A stretch of 64,000 bases of DNA from Cohnella luojiensis. Its GTDB lineage: Bacteria > Bacillota > Bacilli > Paenibacillales > Paenibacillaceae. Every line of letters starts with the position of its first letter. The first letter of the stretch is position 1. Below, piece by piece: positions 25,814 to 34,404 of the stretch. The stretch covers positions 1 to 64,000 of the forward strand of contig NZ_SOMN01000001.1 in the NCBI RefSeq assembly GCF_004564235.1, read 5' to 3'. A model generated the notes under the pieces. The model did not search any database. It had not been told where the DNA came from and worked only from the letters and a program-made list of their open reading frames with translations. Both the position numbers and the translations under genes were made by a program.

Positions 25814-26697
25814 GCGTATGATTCCTCCCGTTCTTTGGATGTTAAAGCTAAGAACACATCGTCCATGCTCGGCTTACGGATGCTTACCTGCGTATCCGGC
25901 GGCAGGGAGTGAGCTAGCTCGTTTAGCGTGAGCATGACATCTTGGATTTTGCCGCTCGTGGGGACGACGAGGAGGAGTTCATCGTGTCCGTTGCGCAGTT
26001 CAAGTACTTCGCCGCCCAAACGAGATTTCAGTTGTACGGCAGTCCCGGCTGTAGCGACGCGACCTTGGTCGATGACCGCGATGCTGTCCGCAAGCTGATC
26101 CGCCTCCTCCAAATATTGCGTCGTGAGGAAGATGGTAATGCCTTGCTCTTTGAGCTGAATAATGTTGTCCCACAAGGCACGCCGGCTGATCGTATCGAGA
26201 CCTGTCGTCGGCTCATCCAAGAACAATACGGGCCGGCTGACCACTAGGCTAATGGCAAGATCAAGCCGTCGGCGCATGCCGCCAGAGTAGGTCTTGACGC
26301 GCTTTTTCGCGGCAGCGGCCAAATCGAAGCGAATCAGCAATTCGGAGGTCCGGATACGGGACTCAGCTGTCGTCAAGCCGGAAAGCTTGCACATCATAAG
26401 CAAATTTTCCTCGCCGGTCAGCACTTCGTCGACCGCCGCGAATTGTCCCGTAAGGCTGATGGACTTTTTAACCTCGTTTTTGTCGCGTACAACGTCGTAA
26501 CCGGCTACGCGCGCCGATCCCACATCCGGATTTATAAGCGTAGACAGGATGTGGATGAGCGTTGTTTTACCTGCGCCGTTAGGGCCGAGCAACGCGAAAA
26601 TGGTACCCGGCATTACTGCCAGATCGATACCGTTGAGCACGACCTGGTCGCCGAATCTTTTACGTAACCCATTCACTTCGATAGCGAATTTAGGCAT
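25810..26697 (-). CDS. ABC exporter ATPase (DrrA-like)
   Basis: This is the ATP-hydrolysing partner of the exporter. Walker A GPNGAGKTT lies near 39, the Q-loop near 85, the signature YSGGMRRRLDLA near 137 and Walker B LFLDEPTTGLD near 158. The His switch is replaced by Gln (FLTTQYLEEADQL), as is usual in this subfamily. The last 80 residues form the DUF4162-type C-terminal domain. It is the first gene of the leftward pair, expressed from the promoter at 26737-26771, which carries TetR-type half-sites. Confidence 0.9.
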   Translation of the reverse strand: MPKFAIEVNGLRKRFGDQVVLNGIDLAVMPGTIFALLGPNGAGKTTLIHILSTLINPDVGSARVAGYDVVRDKNEVKKSISLTGQFAAVDEVLTGEENLLMMCKLSGLTTAESRIRTSELLIRFDLAAAAKKRVKTYSGGMRRRLDLAISLVVSRPVLFLDEPTTGLDTISRRALWDNIIQLKEQGITIFLTTQYLEEADQLADSIAVIDQGRVATAGTAVQLKSRLGGEVLELRNGHDELLLVVPTSGKIQDVMLTLNELAHSLPPDTQVSIRKPSMDDVFLALTSKEREESYA

Positions 26698-26736
26698 TGG
26701 AGTTCACCCTTTCTGTTCTCATTAACTGCGGATAAC

Positions 26737-26771
26737 ATAAACAGTATATTATGTATACAGTTTATTCGCAA
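26737..26771 (-). promoter_or_regulatory. ABC exporter promoter with TetR-type operator
   Basis: On the minus strand TTGCGA (26771-26766) and TATACT (26748-26743) are spaced 17 bp. An inverted repeat with arms ATAAACAGTATA (26737-26748) and TATACAGTTTAT (26754-26765), one mismatch apart, fills the spacer and the -10 box. Its arms contain the half-site seen before the TetR gene. Confidence 0.75.
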
Positions 26772-26868
26772 TATAAAATTTCCATTCTAGCGCTATAGCA
26801 GAGGAAATCGGAAAATAAGTTATTAAGGTAAAACCTCCCAAAAATACGGGACTTGCATCGCCAATAAA

Positions 26869-26912
26869 GAGCGGCTGTCCGAAATGTGAAATTCACATTC
26901 CGTACAGCCGCT
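26869..26912. terminator. Long hairpin downstream of azoR
   Basis: GAGCGGCTGT and ACAGCCGCTC pair perfectly, and the stem continues inward through GAAATGTGAA and TTCACATTC. On the minus strand, which matters for azoR, only CTCTTTATT follows, so the T-run is weak. Confidence 0.6.
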
Positions 26913-26962
26913 CCTTTTCCTTACAGTACCTCATTTACCCAATGGCAACAATAGCCAAAAGA

Positions 26963-27598
26963 TCAAAACGTTCTGGCTGACTCCTTGGCTTTGGCGATCG
27001 CTTTTTCCTTGATGGATGGGGCTTGATCCGGCATAGCCGCCATCCCCTCGACAAAGATACCTTCGAATGACGGCACGCCGATAAACTGCATGATTTTCCG
27101 AAGGTAACTATGCCCGCTCTCCATGGATGCCGCGGGCCCTTCCGTATAAACACCGCCGGAGGCTTGAATATGAATCGCTTTTTTGTCGGTCATTAATCCA
27201 ACCGGACCGCTCTCGGTATATTTGAACGTTTTGCCGGCGATGCAAATCGCATCGATGTAGGCTTTCAAGATCGGCGGGAAGGAAAAATTCCACATCGGCG
27301 ATACGATCACGTATTTATCCGCGCTTATGAACTGTTCGAGGATTTCATTCATCCGTCCGACCTTGGCTTTCTCCGAATCGGAAAGCTTATCGAATTCCGA
27401 ACCTGAGCGAAGCTTTCCCCATCCGCTGAATACATCCACGTCAATGTGCGGAATATCCGTCCTGTACAGATCGACCTCGACAATTTGGTCTCCCGAATGG
27501 GCTTGCTTATAAGCTTCGATGAATTCTTTCCCGACTGCCATGCTGTAAGAAGCTTGATCGTCATGAGGGTGCGCAGTGATATAGAGGAGCGTTGCCAT
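26963..27598 (-). CDS. azoR: FMN-dependent NADH-azoreductase / quinone reductase
   Basis: This is a cytoplasmic flavodoxin-fold enzyme that reduces quinones and azo compounds with NADH. Seen: the beta1 strand and FMN phosphate loop ([16 protein letters not shown]), the [19 protein letters not shown] block near 97-115 that binds the flavin, and QASGGVY near 140-146. The 211-residue length is standard. It stands alone between two hairpins. It sits beside exporters and may serve stress defence. Confidence 0.9.
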   Translation of the reverse strand: MATLLYITAHPHDDQASYSMAVGKEFIEAYKQAHSGDQIVEVDLYRTDIPHIDVDVFSGWGKLRSGSEFDKLSDSEKAKVGRMNEILEQFISADKYVIVSPMWNFSFPPILKAYIDAICIAGKTFKYTESGPVGLMTDKKAIHIQASGGVYTEGPAASMESGHSYLRKIMQFIGVPSFEGIFVEGMAAMPDQAPSIKEKAIAKAKESARTF

Positions 27599-27836
27599 TC
27601 CGTTTCATTCATCCTTTCGGTAATCATATTTTTCTCTTGATATCCTTTAACGAGCAGGTGTAATTTATTCAGCTTTTCTCTCTTGACAGTTACTTTTTAA
27701 ACAAGGCTGTCCATGGGCGGTGTCCAATGTTCAACATCGTGTTTAATATTCGCATATTATTGCAGCTAGCAGGATAATCGGAATGGGTTGCGAATCGTTT
27801 ACATGAGATTACTAGCGATGAAAGAAGGTTATCGGA

Positions 27837-28901
27837 ATGAGCGGAGAAGCGGGGATCGGGGTCATTGGACTCGGCGGAATGGCGCGATATCATATCGAGC
27901 AGCTTGGGAAAATAATCGGAGTGAGAATCGTCGCCCTGTGCGACGTTAGCAAGCAGGCACTAGAGGAAGTCGGCGACAAGTTAGGAGTTGCGGAAGACAA
28001 GCGGTATGATTCGATTGAAGCGCTTATCGGGGACGCGGAGGTAGACGGCATCGTCTCCGTAACGCCGAATGATTCTCATGCCGCTATTCTGAAAGCCTGC
28101 ATAGAAACGGGCAAGCCGTTGTTCGCGGAGAAGCCTCTAACGAGGACTCTTGCGGAGGCGGAGGAAGTGCTAGCATTATACGAGAGCAAGCCGATTCCGC
28201 TGCTAATCAATTTCTCCTATCGCAACGGGCCTGCTTTTCAGTTCGCAAAGGAATTCGTTCGAGAAGGAAAGCTTGGCCGGATCAATCATTTGTTCGTGCA
28301 GTACTTGCAGGATTGGGGCTCGACGGTGAAAGATACCCCCTTTCTCTGGCGCTTCGACGAAGCCGTTACGGGAACGGGTACCCTTGGGGATTTAGGCTCG
28401 CACATGATGGATATTGCGGAGTACGTAACCGGCGGCCGCATGGTTGAATTGCAGGCGATGTTGCAGACGATCGTGCCGGAGCGCAAAGATCCGAAGACCG
28501 GGGAACCGGTTGCCGTTCGCGTGGACGATTTCGCTTGCTTCAACGCCAGGTTCGAGAACGGCGCCATCGGCGTGTTCCAGACCTCGCGTAACGCGCTAGG
28601 CAGCGGGAACCAACACGAGATCAACTTGTACGGCGAAGCGGGAACGCTTTACGTTAGTACGCTTAACGATCGCCAAGTCGTTTGGACTTATCCGAAGGAG
28701 GACGGCAGCGGAACGGTAACCGAGACGATCGAAGTTCCGGCGGATAAGGGACTAAACCCCTGGCAGGAATTTGCCCTGCGGATTCGCGGGGAGCAGCAGG
28801 CGAATCCGGAATTCGCGTCGCTGCAAGAAGGATACCGGAATCAATTGTTACTGGAGACCGTGGTACGGGCTCATCTCAGCCGGTCGGTCATTTCGGTATA
28901 A
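27837..28901 (+). CDS. Gfo/Idh/MocA-family dehydrogenase
   Basis: This is an NAD(P)-dependent oxidoreductase that probably acts on a sugar or inositol derivative. The N-terminal Rossmann fold carries GVIGLGGMARYHIEQL near residues 8-23. The family's EKPLTRT motif, with the catalytic Lys, lies near 98. The C-terminal alpha/beta domain has TGTLGDLGSHMMDIAEYVTG near 180, with the conserved GSH-x3-D. It is 354 residues. It precedes cluster B but has its own strong terminator, so it is a separate transcript. No clear promoter was found in the 238-bp gap before it. Confidence 0.88.
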   Translation: MSGEAGIGVIGLGGMARYHIEQLGKIIGVRIVALCDVSKQALEEVGDKLGVAEDKRYDSIEALIGDAEVDGIVSVTPNDSHAAILKACIETGKPLFAEKPLTRTLAEAEEVLALYESKPIPLLINFSYRNGPAFQFAKEFVREGKLGRINHLFVQYLQDWGSTVKDTPFLWRFDEAVTGTGTLGDLGSHMMDIAEYVTGGRMVELQAMLQTIVPERKDPKTGEPVAVRVDDFACFNARFENGAIGVFQTSRNALGSGNQHEINLYGEAGTLYVSTLNDRQVVWTYPKEDGSGTVTETIEVPADKGLNPWQEFALRIRGEQQANPEFASLQEGYRNQLLLETVVRAHLSRSVISV

Positions 28902-28911
28902 ACGCAAGCTT

Positions 28912-28960
28912 AGGTGTCAAACCTTCCGACAGCCAATCGGAAGGTTTGACACCTTTTTTG
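28912..28960 (+). terminator. Strong terminator after the Gfo/Idh/MocA gene
   Basis: An 18-bp perfect stem (AGGTGTCAAACCTTCCGA with its complement) around a 7-nt loop is followed by seven T. It is the most stable terminator in the window. Confidence 0.95.
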
Positions 28961-29014
28961 TTTATAGCCAATTGGATGGTTTCAAGGGAGTAACGCTACA
29001 CCCCATTCGCGTAA

Positions 29015-29053
29015 TGTAAGCGGTTACGAAAATTATAGAAATCCCTCCATAAT
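29015..29053 (+). promoter_or_regulatory. cre-like site and promoter of the cluster B transporter operon
   Basis: TGTAAGCGGTTACG (29015-29028) matches the cre consensus except for the last base. A weak -35 (TTACGA, 29024) and -10 (CATAAT, 29048) with 18-bp spacing overlap it, so CcpA would exclude polymerase. The words TAATGTAAG also occur at the cre-like site before the cluster B kinase gene. Confidence 0.55.
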
Positions 29054-29097
29054 GAAGGCGTAACACAACAACAAATCGAATTGGGGGAAACAAGTCA

Positions 29098-30417
29098 ATG
29101 AGAAAGCGGATATCTTTGTTACTATCTTTAGCGCTCTTATTTCTATTAGCGGCGTGCGGAGGAGGTAACAACAACAACGCGAGTCCGAGTGACAGCGCAT
29201 CCTCGGCCAAGCCGGCCGAAAGCTCGGCGAAGGCGTCGGAACCTGCGAAGAAAGTCACCATTGAGTATTGGCATACTTATTCGGATTCCGAAGAGAAGGT
29301 ATTGACGGAGAAAATCAAACCGATGTTCGAGGAGGCCTATCCGAACATAGAGCTAAAGCTGACCCGTATGCCGTACGAAGGCTTGAAGGATCAGGTCATC
29401 GCGGCCGTAGCCGGGGACGCGGCGCCGGACTTGATGCGGATGGATATTATTTGGGTGCCCGAGCTCGCGTCCAAGGGTGCTCTAAAGAAACTGAACGATC
29501 TACCGGGGTTCGACGACGTGAAAGCAAGCGTATTCGAAAGTCCAATGCAGACGAATTTCTATAAAGGCGATTATTATGGCGTGCCGCTAAACACGAACAC
29601 GAAGATCGCCGTCTACAACGCGGATACCTTAAAGGAAGCCGGTCTTGACCGCGCGCCTGCCACGATGGATGAACTCGTCGAGGCGGCACGCGCGCTGAAG
29701 GGGAAGAACAAACAAGGAATCGGTATTTCCGGTATCCATGCCTGGGGCTTGCTGCCTTACTTCTGGAGCCTTGGCGGTACGGTGACGAACGAGGACTATA
29801 CGAAGGTCGACGGATTCTTGAACAGTCCGGAGAGCGTCAAGGCTTTGGAAACGATCGTAAGCTGGAACAAAGAAGGCCTCGTCATCTTGGCATTGCTCGG
29901 CGGCGAGCCGGGCGCATGGGACGGCCTCAAATCGGGTCAGTACATGATGATCGACGACGGTCCGTGGTTCTTTAGCATCCTGATGGGCGACGCGGCGAAT
30001 ACGTTCAATCCGATCGACAAGACCGTGCGGGCATTGTTGCCTGCGGGGCCTGGCGGAAGCCGCTCCGTCGTCGGCGGCGAGGACCTTGTCACCTTCTCCA
30101 ATTCCAAGCACCCTGAAGAAGCATGGACGTTCATGAAGTGGATGCTCGGCGAAGAGCCGCAGCAACTCATGGTCGAGGCGGGAATGATTCCTACCAATAA
30201 GAATGCCGCCAATGCGATAGATACGACCAAGAACCCGTATATCGCGCCGTTCATAGAGCAGTTGAACACGGCGTTGCCGCGTACTCCGATTCCGCAATGG
30301 GGCGAGATGGAGACGATCTTTAACCTAAGCTTCGAAAAAGCGATCCGCGGCGAACAAACCGCTGCCGAAGCATTGAACGAGGCGGTCAAGCAAATAAACG
30401 CGGTATTGGGCGGATAA
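29098..30417 (+). CDS. Sugar ABC transporter substrate-binding lipoprotein (cluster B)
   Basis: This is a lipid-anchored receptor feeding the two permeases downstream. The signal peptide ends in LLAACGGG near residue 20, followed by an Asn/Ser/Ala linker. The mature part starts VTIEYWHTYSD and shows AAPDLMRMDIIWV near 115, YGVPLNTNTK near 160, ATMDELVEAAR near 187 and AWTFMKWM near 340. It is paralogous to the orphan binding protein at 37818, sharing these same blocks. The adjacent GH66 enzyme suggests it binds isomalto-oligosaccharides; that is inference. Confidence 0.92.
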   Translation: MRKRISLLLSLALLFLLAACGGGNNNNASPSDSASSAKPAESSAKASEPAKKVTIEYWHTYSDSEEKVLTEKIKPMFEEAYPNIELKLTRMPYEGLKDQVIAAVAGDAAPDLMRMDIIWVPELASKGALKKLNDLPGFDDVKASVFESPMQTNFYKGDYYGVPLNTNTKIAVYNADTLKEAGLDRAPATMDELVEAARALKGKNKQGIGISGIHAWGLLPYFWSLGGTVTNEDYTKVDGFLNSPESVKALETIVSWNKEGLVILALLGGEPGAWDGLKSGQYMMIDDGPWFFSILMGDAANTFNPIDKTVRALLPAGPGGSRSVVGGEDLVTFSNSKHPEEAWTFMKWMLGEEPQQLMVEAGMIPTNKNAANAIDTTKNPYIAPFIEQLNTALPRTPIPQWGEMETIFNLSFEKAIRGEQTAAEALNEAVKQINAVLGG

Positions 30418-30436
30418 CCTATCCAGCTAATAAACC

Positions 30437-30475
30437 GACGACCGCACCGGTATTTCCTAGCCTGGTGCGGTCGTC
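30437..30475 (+). terminator. Intercistronic hairpin after the cluster B binding-protein gene
   Basis: A perfect 12-bp stem (GACGACCGCACC with GGTGCGGTCGTC) surrounds a 15-nt loop, followed by TTC only. It fits a partial terminator or mRNA stabiliser between the binding protein and the permeases. Confidence 0.7.
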
Positions 30476-30502
30476 TTCATCCGATAGAGGGAGGCTATAG
30501 CC

Positions 30503-31450
30503 GTGGCGCAATCGTTGCTGTCCGGAAACCCCAAGCCCATGAAGAAAACCCGTTTGCGAATCGGTCTCAAGCAATGGTTGACCGTGCTTCCGTTCGTCAC
30601 CGTCGGGATTGTTGGCGTTCTCGTCTTCGTGGTGTACCCGATGATCCAGAACATTAAGCTCAGCTTCCAGGAATTCAACATCCTGCCGGGAACCCAAAGC
30701 CCTTGGATCGGCTGGGAAAATTACAAAAGCGTCTTCGAAGACCCGAACGACAAGTTCATGATCGCGCTTAAGAACACGTTCCTTAACGTACTGGTCACCG
30801 TGCCGATCAACTGGTTTCTCGCGGTGGTCTTCGCCGTCGTCATCAATACGCGTTTCGTCAAGATGAAGGTAACGTTCCGTACGTTATACTATTTGCCGAT
30901 CGTTACCTCTTGGATCGTCGTGGCGCTTCTTTTCAAATATTTGTTCGCCGACGGAGCCGGCGGTTTCGTCAATTACTCGCTCCTTCAGCTCGGGATCCTC
31001 TCGGAGCCTATCGCCTGGAAAAGCCACTATTGGTCGGCCATGATCATGATCTGGTTGTTCCATATCTGGAAGACGGTCGGCTGGGGAGTCGTGATCTACA
31101 TGGCCGCGCTTCAAGGCATCCCACGCGACCTGTACGAGGCAGCGGACATCGACGGCGCGTCGCCGGTCAGCAAGTTTCTACGCGTGACGTTGCCGATGCT
31201 GCGCCCGATTACCTTGTTCGTCCTCATCAACCTGATCAACGGGGCTTTCGGCTTTTTCCCGCAGGTATACTTCATAACGGCCGGCGGACCTATGAATCAG
31301 ACCCAGGTCATCCCAAGCTTGATTTACATGGAGGCGTTTAAGCACTTCCACTTCGGGGAGGCGGCCGCGATGGGAGTCATGATGGGGCTTCTCGTATTCG
31401 CCGTCACGTTCTATCAGATGACAAAGATCGGCAAGCAAAGGCTTTTTTAA
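30503..31450 (+). CDS. Sugar ABC transporter permease (MalF/UgpA type, cluster B)
   Basis: This is the first membrane subunit of the cluster B importer. An N-terminal cytoplasmic stretch of about 30 residues precedes six helices. The EAA-type loop reads YEAADIDGASPVSKFLRVTLPMLRP near residue 215, and GPMNQTQVIPSLIYMEAF follows. A GTG start at 30503 lies nine bases after GGGAGG. It is co-transcribed with the second permease. Confidence 0.92.
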   Translation: MAQSLLSGNPKPMKKTRLRIGLKQWLTVLPFVTVGIVGVLVFVVYPMIQNIKLSFQEFNILPGTQSPWIGWENYKSVFEDPNDKFMIALKNTFLNVLVTVPINWFLAVVFAVVINTRFVKMKVTFRTLYYLPIVTSWIVVALLFKYLFADGAGGFVNYSLLQLGILSEPIAWKSHYWSAMIMIWLFHIWKTVGWGVVIYMAALQGIPRDLYEAADIDGASPVSKFLRVTLPMLRPITLFVLINLINGAFGFFPQVYFITAGGPMNQTQVIPSLIYMEAFKHFHFGEAAAMGVMMGLLVFAVTFYQMTKIGKQRLF

Positions 31451-31493
31451 CGATTAGCAATTATAAGCCGTTTTACTTGAAAGGGGATACGGA

Positions 31494-32327
31494 ATGAAAA
31501 CACCGTGGTTCACGAAGCTCGCCGTTTACGCCATTATCGTGGCCGGTGCTCTGCTGTTCGTTTTTCCGTTTATTTATATGATTCTGACTTCGTTCTTCAC
31601 CGCGACGTTCTCCCTCCCGAAGCCGGAGGAAGTATTTAACGTCACTCCGAATTTCATTAACTATCAGGTCGTATGGAGCAAGAACCATTTCGCCCAATAT
31701 TTCTCGAACAGCCTGCTCATCACTTCTGTTGCAATGTTCGGAGCGCTGTTGATCAGCTCTTTAACAGCTTACGGTTTTGCAAGGTTTGCTTTTCCGGGCA
31801 AGGAAGGGGTATTCCGCCTGTTCCTGCTGACGATGATGATCCCTTCGGTCATCAACATTATTCCGCAGTTCGTTATCGTGAAGAACCTAGGACTCGTGAA
31901 CACGTATTCCGGGCTTTGGCTCATCTATATCGCGACGGGAGTAGTCGGCAACATGTTTTTCCTGCGCGGTTTTTTCGAGAGCATTCCGAAGGAACTGGAA
32001 GAATCGGTGCTGATCGACGGCGGGGGCAACTGGAGGATTTACTGGAATATTTATTTGCCTCTCTCGCTTCCGGCGATGGGAACGCTGGCTATTTTCATCT
32101 TCCAAGCGACTTGGGAGGAATATTTCCTTGCGCTGACCATCATCAAGAGCGAGGCGCTTCGCACGCTTCCGATCGCGATTCTCATGTTCAACGACAAGTA
32201 CGCGACGAACTACGGGCAGATTTTTGCCGCTTCGATGATCGCGTTGCTGCCGGTTATTCTCATCTACGTGATTTTCCAGAAGCGGTTCGTGCAGTCCGGA
32301 TTTAATGAAGGAGCCGTAAAGGGATAA
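31494..32327 (+). CDS. Sugar ABC transporter permease (MalG/UgpE type, cluster B)
   Basis: This is the second membrane subunit. The first helix is followed by FPFIYMILTSFFTATF, then SSLTAYGFARFAFPGKEG near 85. The EAA loop reads EESVLIDGGGNWRIYWNIYLP near 165, and the end (RFVQSGFNEGAVKG) is typical of MalG-type permeases. The ATG has AAAGGGGA upstream. The gap to the GH66 gene is 13 bases and contains the latter's ribosome site. Confidence 0.92.
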   Translation: MKTPWFTKLAVYAIIVAGALLFVFPFIYMILTSFFTATFSLPKPEEVFNVTPNFINYQVVWSKNHFAQYFSNSLLITSVAMFGALLISSLTAYGFARFAFPGKEGVFRLFLLTMMIPSVINIIPQFVIVKNLGLVNTYSGLWLIYIATGVVGNMFFLRGFFESIPKELEESVLIDGGGNWRIYWNIYLPLSLPAMGTLAIFIFQATWEEYFLALTIIKSEALRTLPIAILMFNDKYATNYGQIFAASMIALLPVILIYVIFQKRFVQSGFNEGAVKG

Positions 32328-32340
32328 TCGGGAGGGCATT

Positions 32341-34176
32341 ATGCAACGGATAAAGCAGGGTATTGGAAAAGGGTTCGCAGCTGCGGTTGCGATTCTGTTG
32401 TGGAGCGTAACAGCAGGTTGTTCGCAGGGTGATAAGGAACCGATCAGAGCCGATCGGTTACAATTGAATGAAACGACTGCCGTTCTCGGAGCCGTGTCGA
32501 CAGACAAAGCTGCCTATAAGCCAGGCGAGACCGTTCGGTTCGAGATGTCGTTGAAGAGGGCTGACGCTTCCGGCGAGTTAGTCGTCCAGTACCGCCATCT
32601 TGGGGAAATGGTCGATCGCAGCGTGATCAAGCTAAAGGCAGGCTTGGATCATGCGGAATGGACATGGAATCCGCCGGAGGAAGATTATCAAGGCTATATG
32701 ACGGAGATTTACTGGCGAGAGGATGGAGTCGTGCGGGAACACGCCAATATCGGGGTGGACGTCTCAAGCGATTGGGGAAAGTTTCCGAGGTACGGATATT
32801 TGGCGGATTTCGGTAAAATGACGGCCGATCAGCAGAAGGAAATCGTCGCAAGGCTTAACCGGTTTCACTTGAACGGCGTTCAATTCTACGATTGGCAGTG
32901 GAAGCACCATGTGCCCCTTAAGCTAGACCAGGACGGAAAGCCAGCAGCGGAATGGCCGGATATCGCGGGTCGCGCGACGTCCTTCAATACCGTGAAGGGA
33001 TATATCGACCTGCTTCATGAAAGAGGCATAAAGGCGATGAATTATAACTTATTGTTCGGCGCTTACGACGACTATGAACAAGACGGCGTGAAGCCGGAGT
33101 GGGGGCTGTACAAGGATCGCCTGCATGCGAACCAAGACCGTCATGTCCTGCCGGATTCTTGGGAGAGCGACATCCAGCTCATGGATCCGGGCAACGGGGA
33201 TTGGCTCGATTATTTGTTCGGGGAGGAGAAGAAAACGTTCGAAAGGCTGCCGTTCGACGGATGGCACGTGGATCAGCTTGGCAACCGGGGGAATCTGTTC
33301 ACGTTTGACGGCAAGCCGGTCACGCTCATGCTATCGTACGGCGAGATGCTGAAGAAAGCCAAGCAAGCGATCGACGTCGACTACGTGATGAACGCGGTGG
33401 ATCAATACGGGCAGGCCCTAATAGCCAAATCTCCGGTGAAGTTCTTGTATTCGGAGCTGTGGGACAGCTATCCGGGATATAAGGATCTGAAGCGAGTACT
33501 CGACGGGAACCGGGAGTTGACCGAAGGCAGGCTGAATACAGTACTCGCCGCCTATATGAACTACGGAATCGCGGATCGCGCGGGCGAGTTCAATACGCCG
33601 GGGGTGCTGCTGACGGATGCGGTAATCTTCGCTTCGGGAGGCTCGCACATCGAGGCGGGGGAGAATCTGCTGGCCAAGGAATATTTTCCGAACCGGAATT
33701 TACGCATTCCGCCGAAACTGGAAGAGAGCCTGATTTCCTATTATGACTTCATGACCGCTTACCAGAACGTATTGAGGGGTGGCGTGGAGGAAGCAGCTGG
33801 CACGAAGGTGGCGATGGCAACCGGTTCGGCAGGAGACTCGTCCCTTGCGGTTTCCGCGGAGGCGGAAGGCGGCAAAGTATGGTCGTTCGTGAAGAAGAAG
33901 GATAACCGGCTTATCGCTCATTTCATCAATTTTAGCGAAGCGACGACGATGCAGTGGAACGATACGCTCGGCTCGCAGGCAGAACCGAAGGCCAGAAATA
34001 ACGTATCCGTAGTTATCCCATCGACTCAGGAAATTTCCCGTGCATGGATGGCAACCCCGGATGCTTACGGCGGTTCGCCGATCGAGCTGCCTTTCGAGTC
34101 TGTGTACGGAGGAGTGTCGGTTAGCCTCCCCACTCTCAAATACTGGAGCATGGTCGTTCTAGAGTCGAAGGGATGA
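32341..34176 (+). CDS. GH66 dextranase-like lipoprotein
   Basis: This is a probable cell-surface enzyme cutting alpha-1,6-glucan. A lipoprotein signal ends TAGC at residue 27. A beta-sandwich domain (about 40-140) precedes a TIM barrel. The barrel shows PRYGYLADF, LNGVQFYDWQWKHH near 180, GIKAMNYNLLFGAY near 230, DGWHVDQLGNRG with Asp311 at the nucleophile position, and YSELWDSYPG with Glu372 at the acid/base position; these match the GH66 catalytic pair. A C-terminal beta domain follows. At 611 residues it fits dextranases; cycloisomaltooligosaccharide-forming relatives are usually longer. It is co-transcribed with the importer, so released sugars are taken up directly. Confidence 0.85.
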   Translation: MQRIKQGIGKGFAAAVAILLWSVTAGCSQGDKEPIRADRLQLNETTAVLGAVSTDKAAYKPGETVRFEMSLKRADASGELVVQYRHLGEMVDRSVIKLKAGLDHAEWTWNPPEEDYQGYMTEIYWREDGVVREHANIGVDVSSDWGKFPRYGYLADFGKMTADQQKEIVARLNRFHLNGVQFYDWQWKHHVPLKLDQDGKPAAEWPDIAGRATSFNTVKGYIDLLHERGIKAMNYNLLFGAYDDYEQDGVKPEWGLYKDRLHANQDRHVLPDSWESDIQLMDPGNGDWLDYLFGEEKKTFERLPFDGWHVDQLGNRGNLFTFDGKPVTLMLSYGEMLKKAKQAIDVDYVMNAVDQYGQALIAKSPVKFLYSELWDSYPGYKDLKRVLDGNRELTEGRLNTVLAAYMNYGIADRAGEFNTPGVLLTDAVIFASGGSHIEAGENLLAKEYFPNRNLRIPPKLEESLISYYDFMTAYQNVLRGGVEEAAGTKVAMATGSAGDSSLAVSAEAEGGKVWSFVKKKDNRLIAHFINFSEATTMQWNDTLGSQAEPKARNNVSVVIPSTQEISRAWMATPDAYGGSPIELPFESVYGGVSVSLPTLKYWSMVVLESKG

Positions 34177-34338
34177 ATTCTGAAAGCAAATATTTCGCAA
34201 GGGTGGGGGCTGAGAAGCTTTCACCCTTTATATGGATAGAAGGACGCTAGTTTTCGCGTATCAATAGCCGTGCGAGGCACGCCTAATTTTACGTAACATA
34301 ATACACTCATCCCGGAAAATACGACACCGATAATTGAT

Positions 34339-34357
34339 TATAATGTAAGTGCTTTCA
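34339..34357 (+). promoter_or_regulatory. -10 box and cre-like site before the cluster B kinase gene
   Basis: TATAAT at 34339-34344 is overlapped at its last base by TGTAAGTGCTTTCA (34344-34357), which fits cre except for T in place of the central C. CcpA binding would cover the transcription start. No good -35 box is present. Confidence 0.5.
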
Positions 34358-34404
34358 ACAACTCCGCCAGGCGTTGTACAATAGGTACACGGAGGGCGAC
34401 GACG

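Noticed and set aside
27790-27803. cre-like word before the Gfo/Idh/MocA gene
   Set aside because: Two consensus positions, including the leading TG, are wrong; this is too weak to call.
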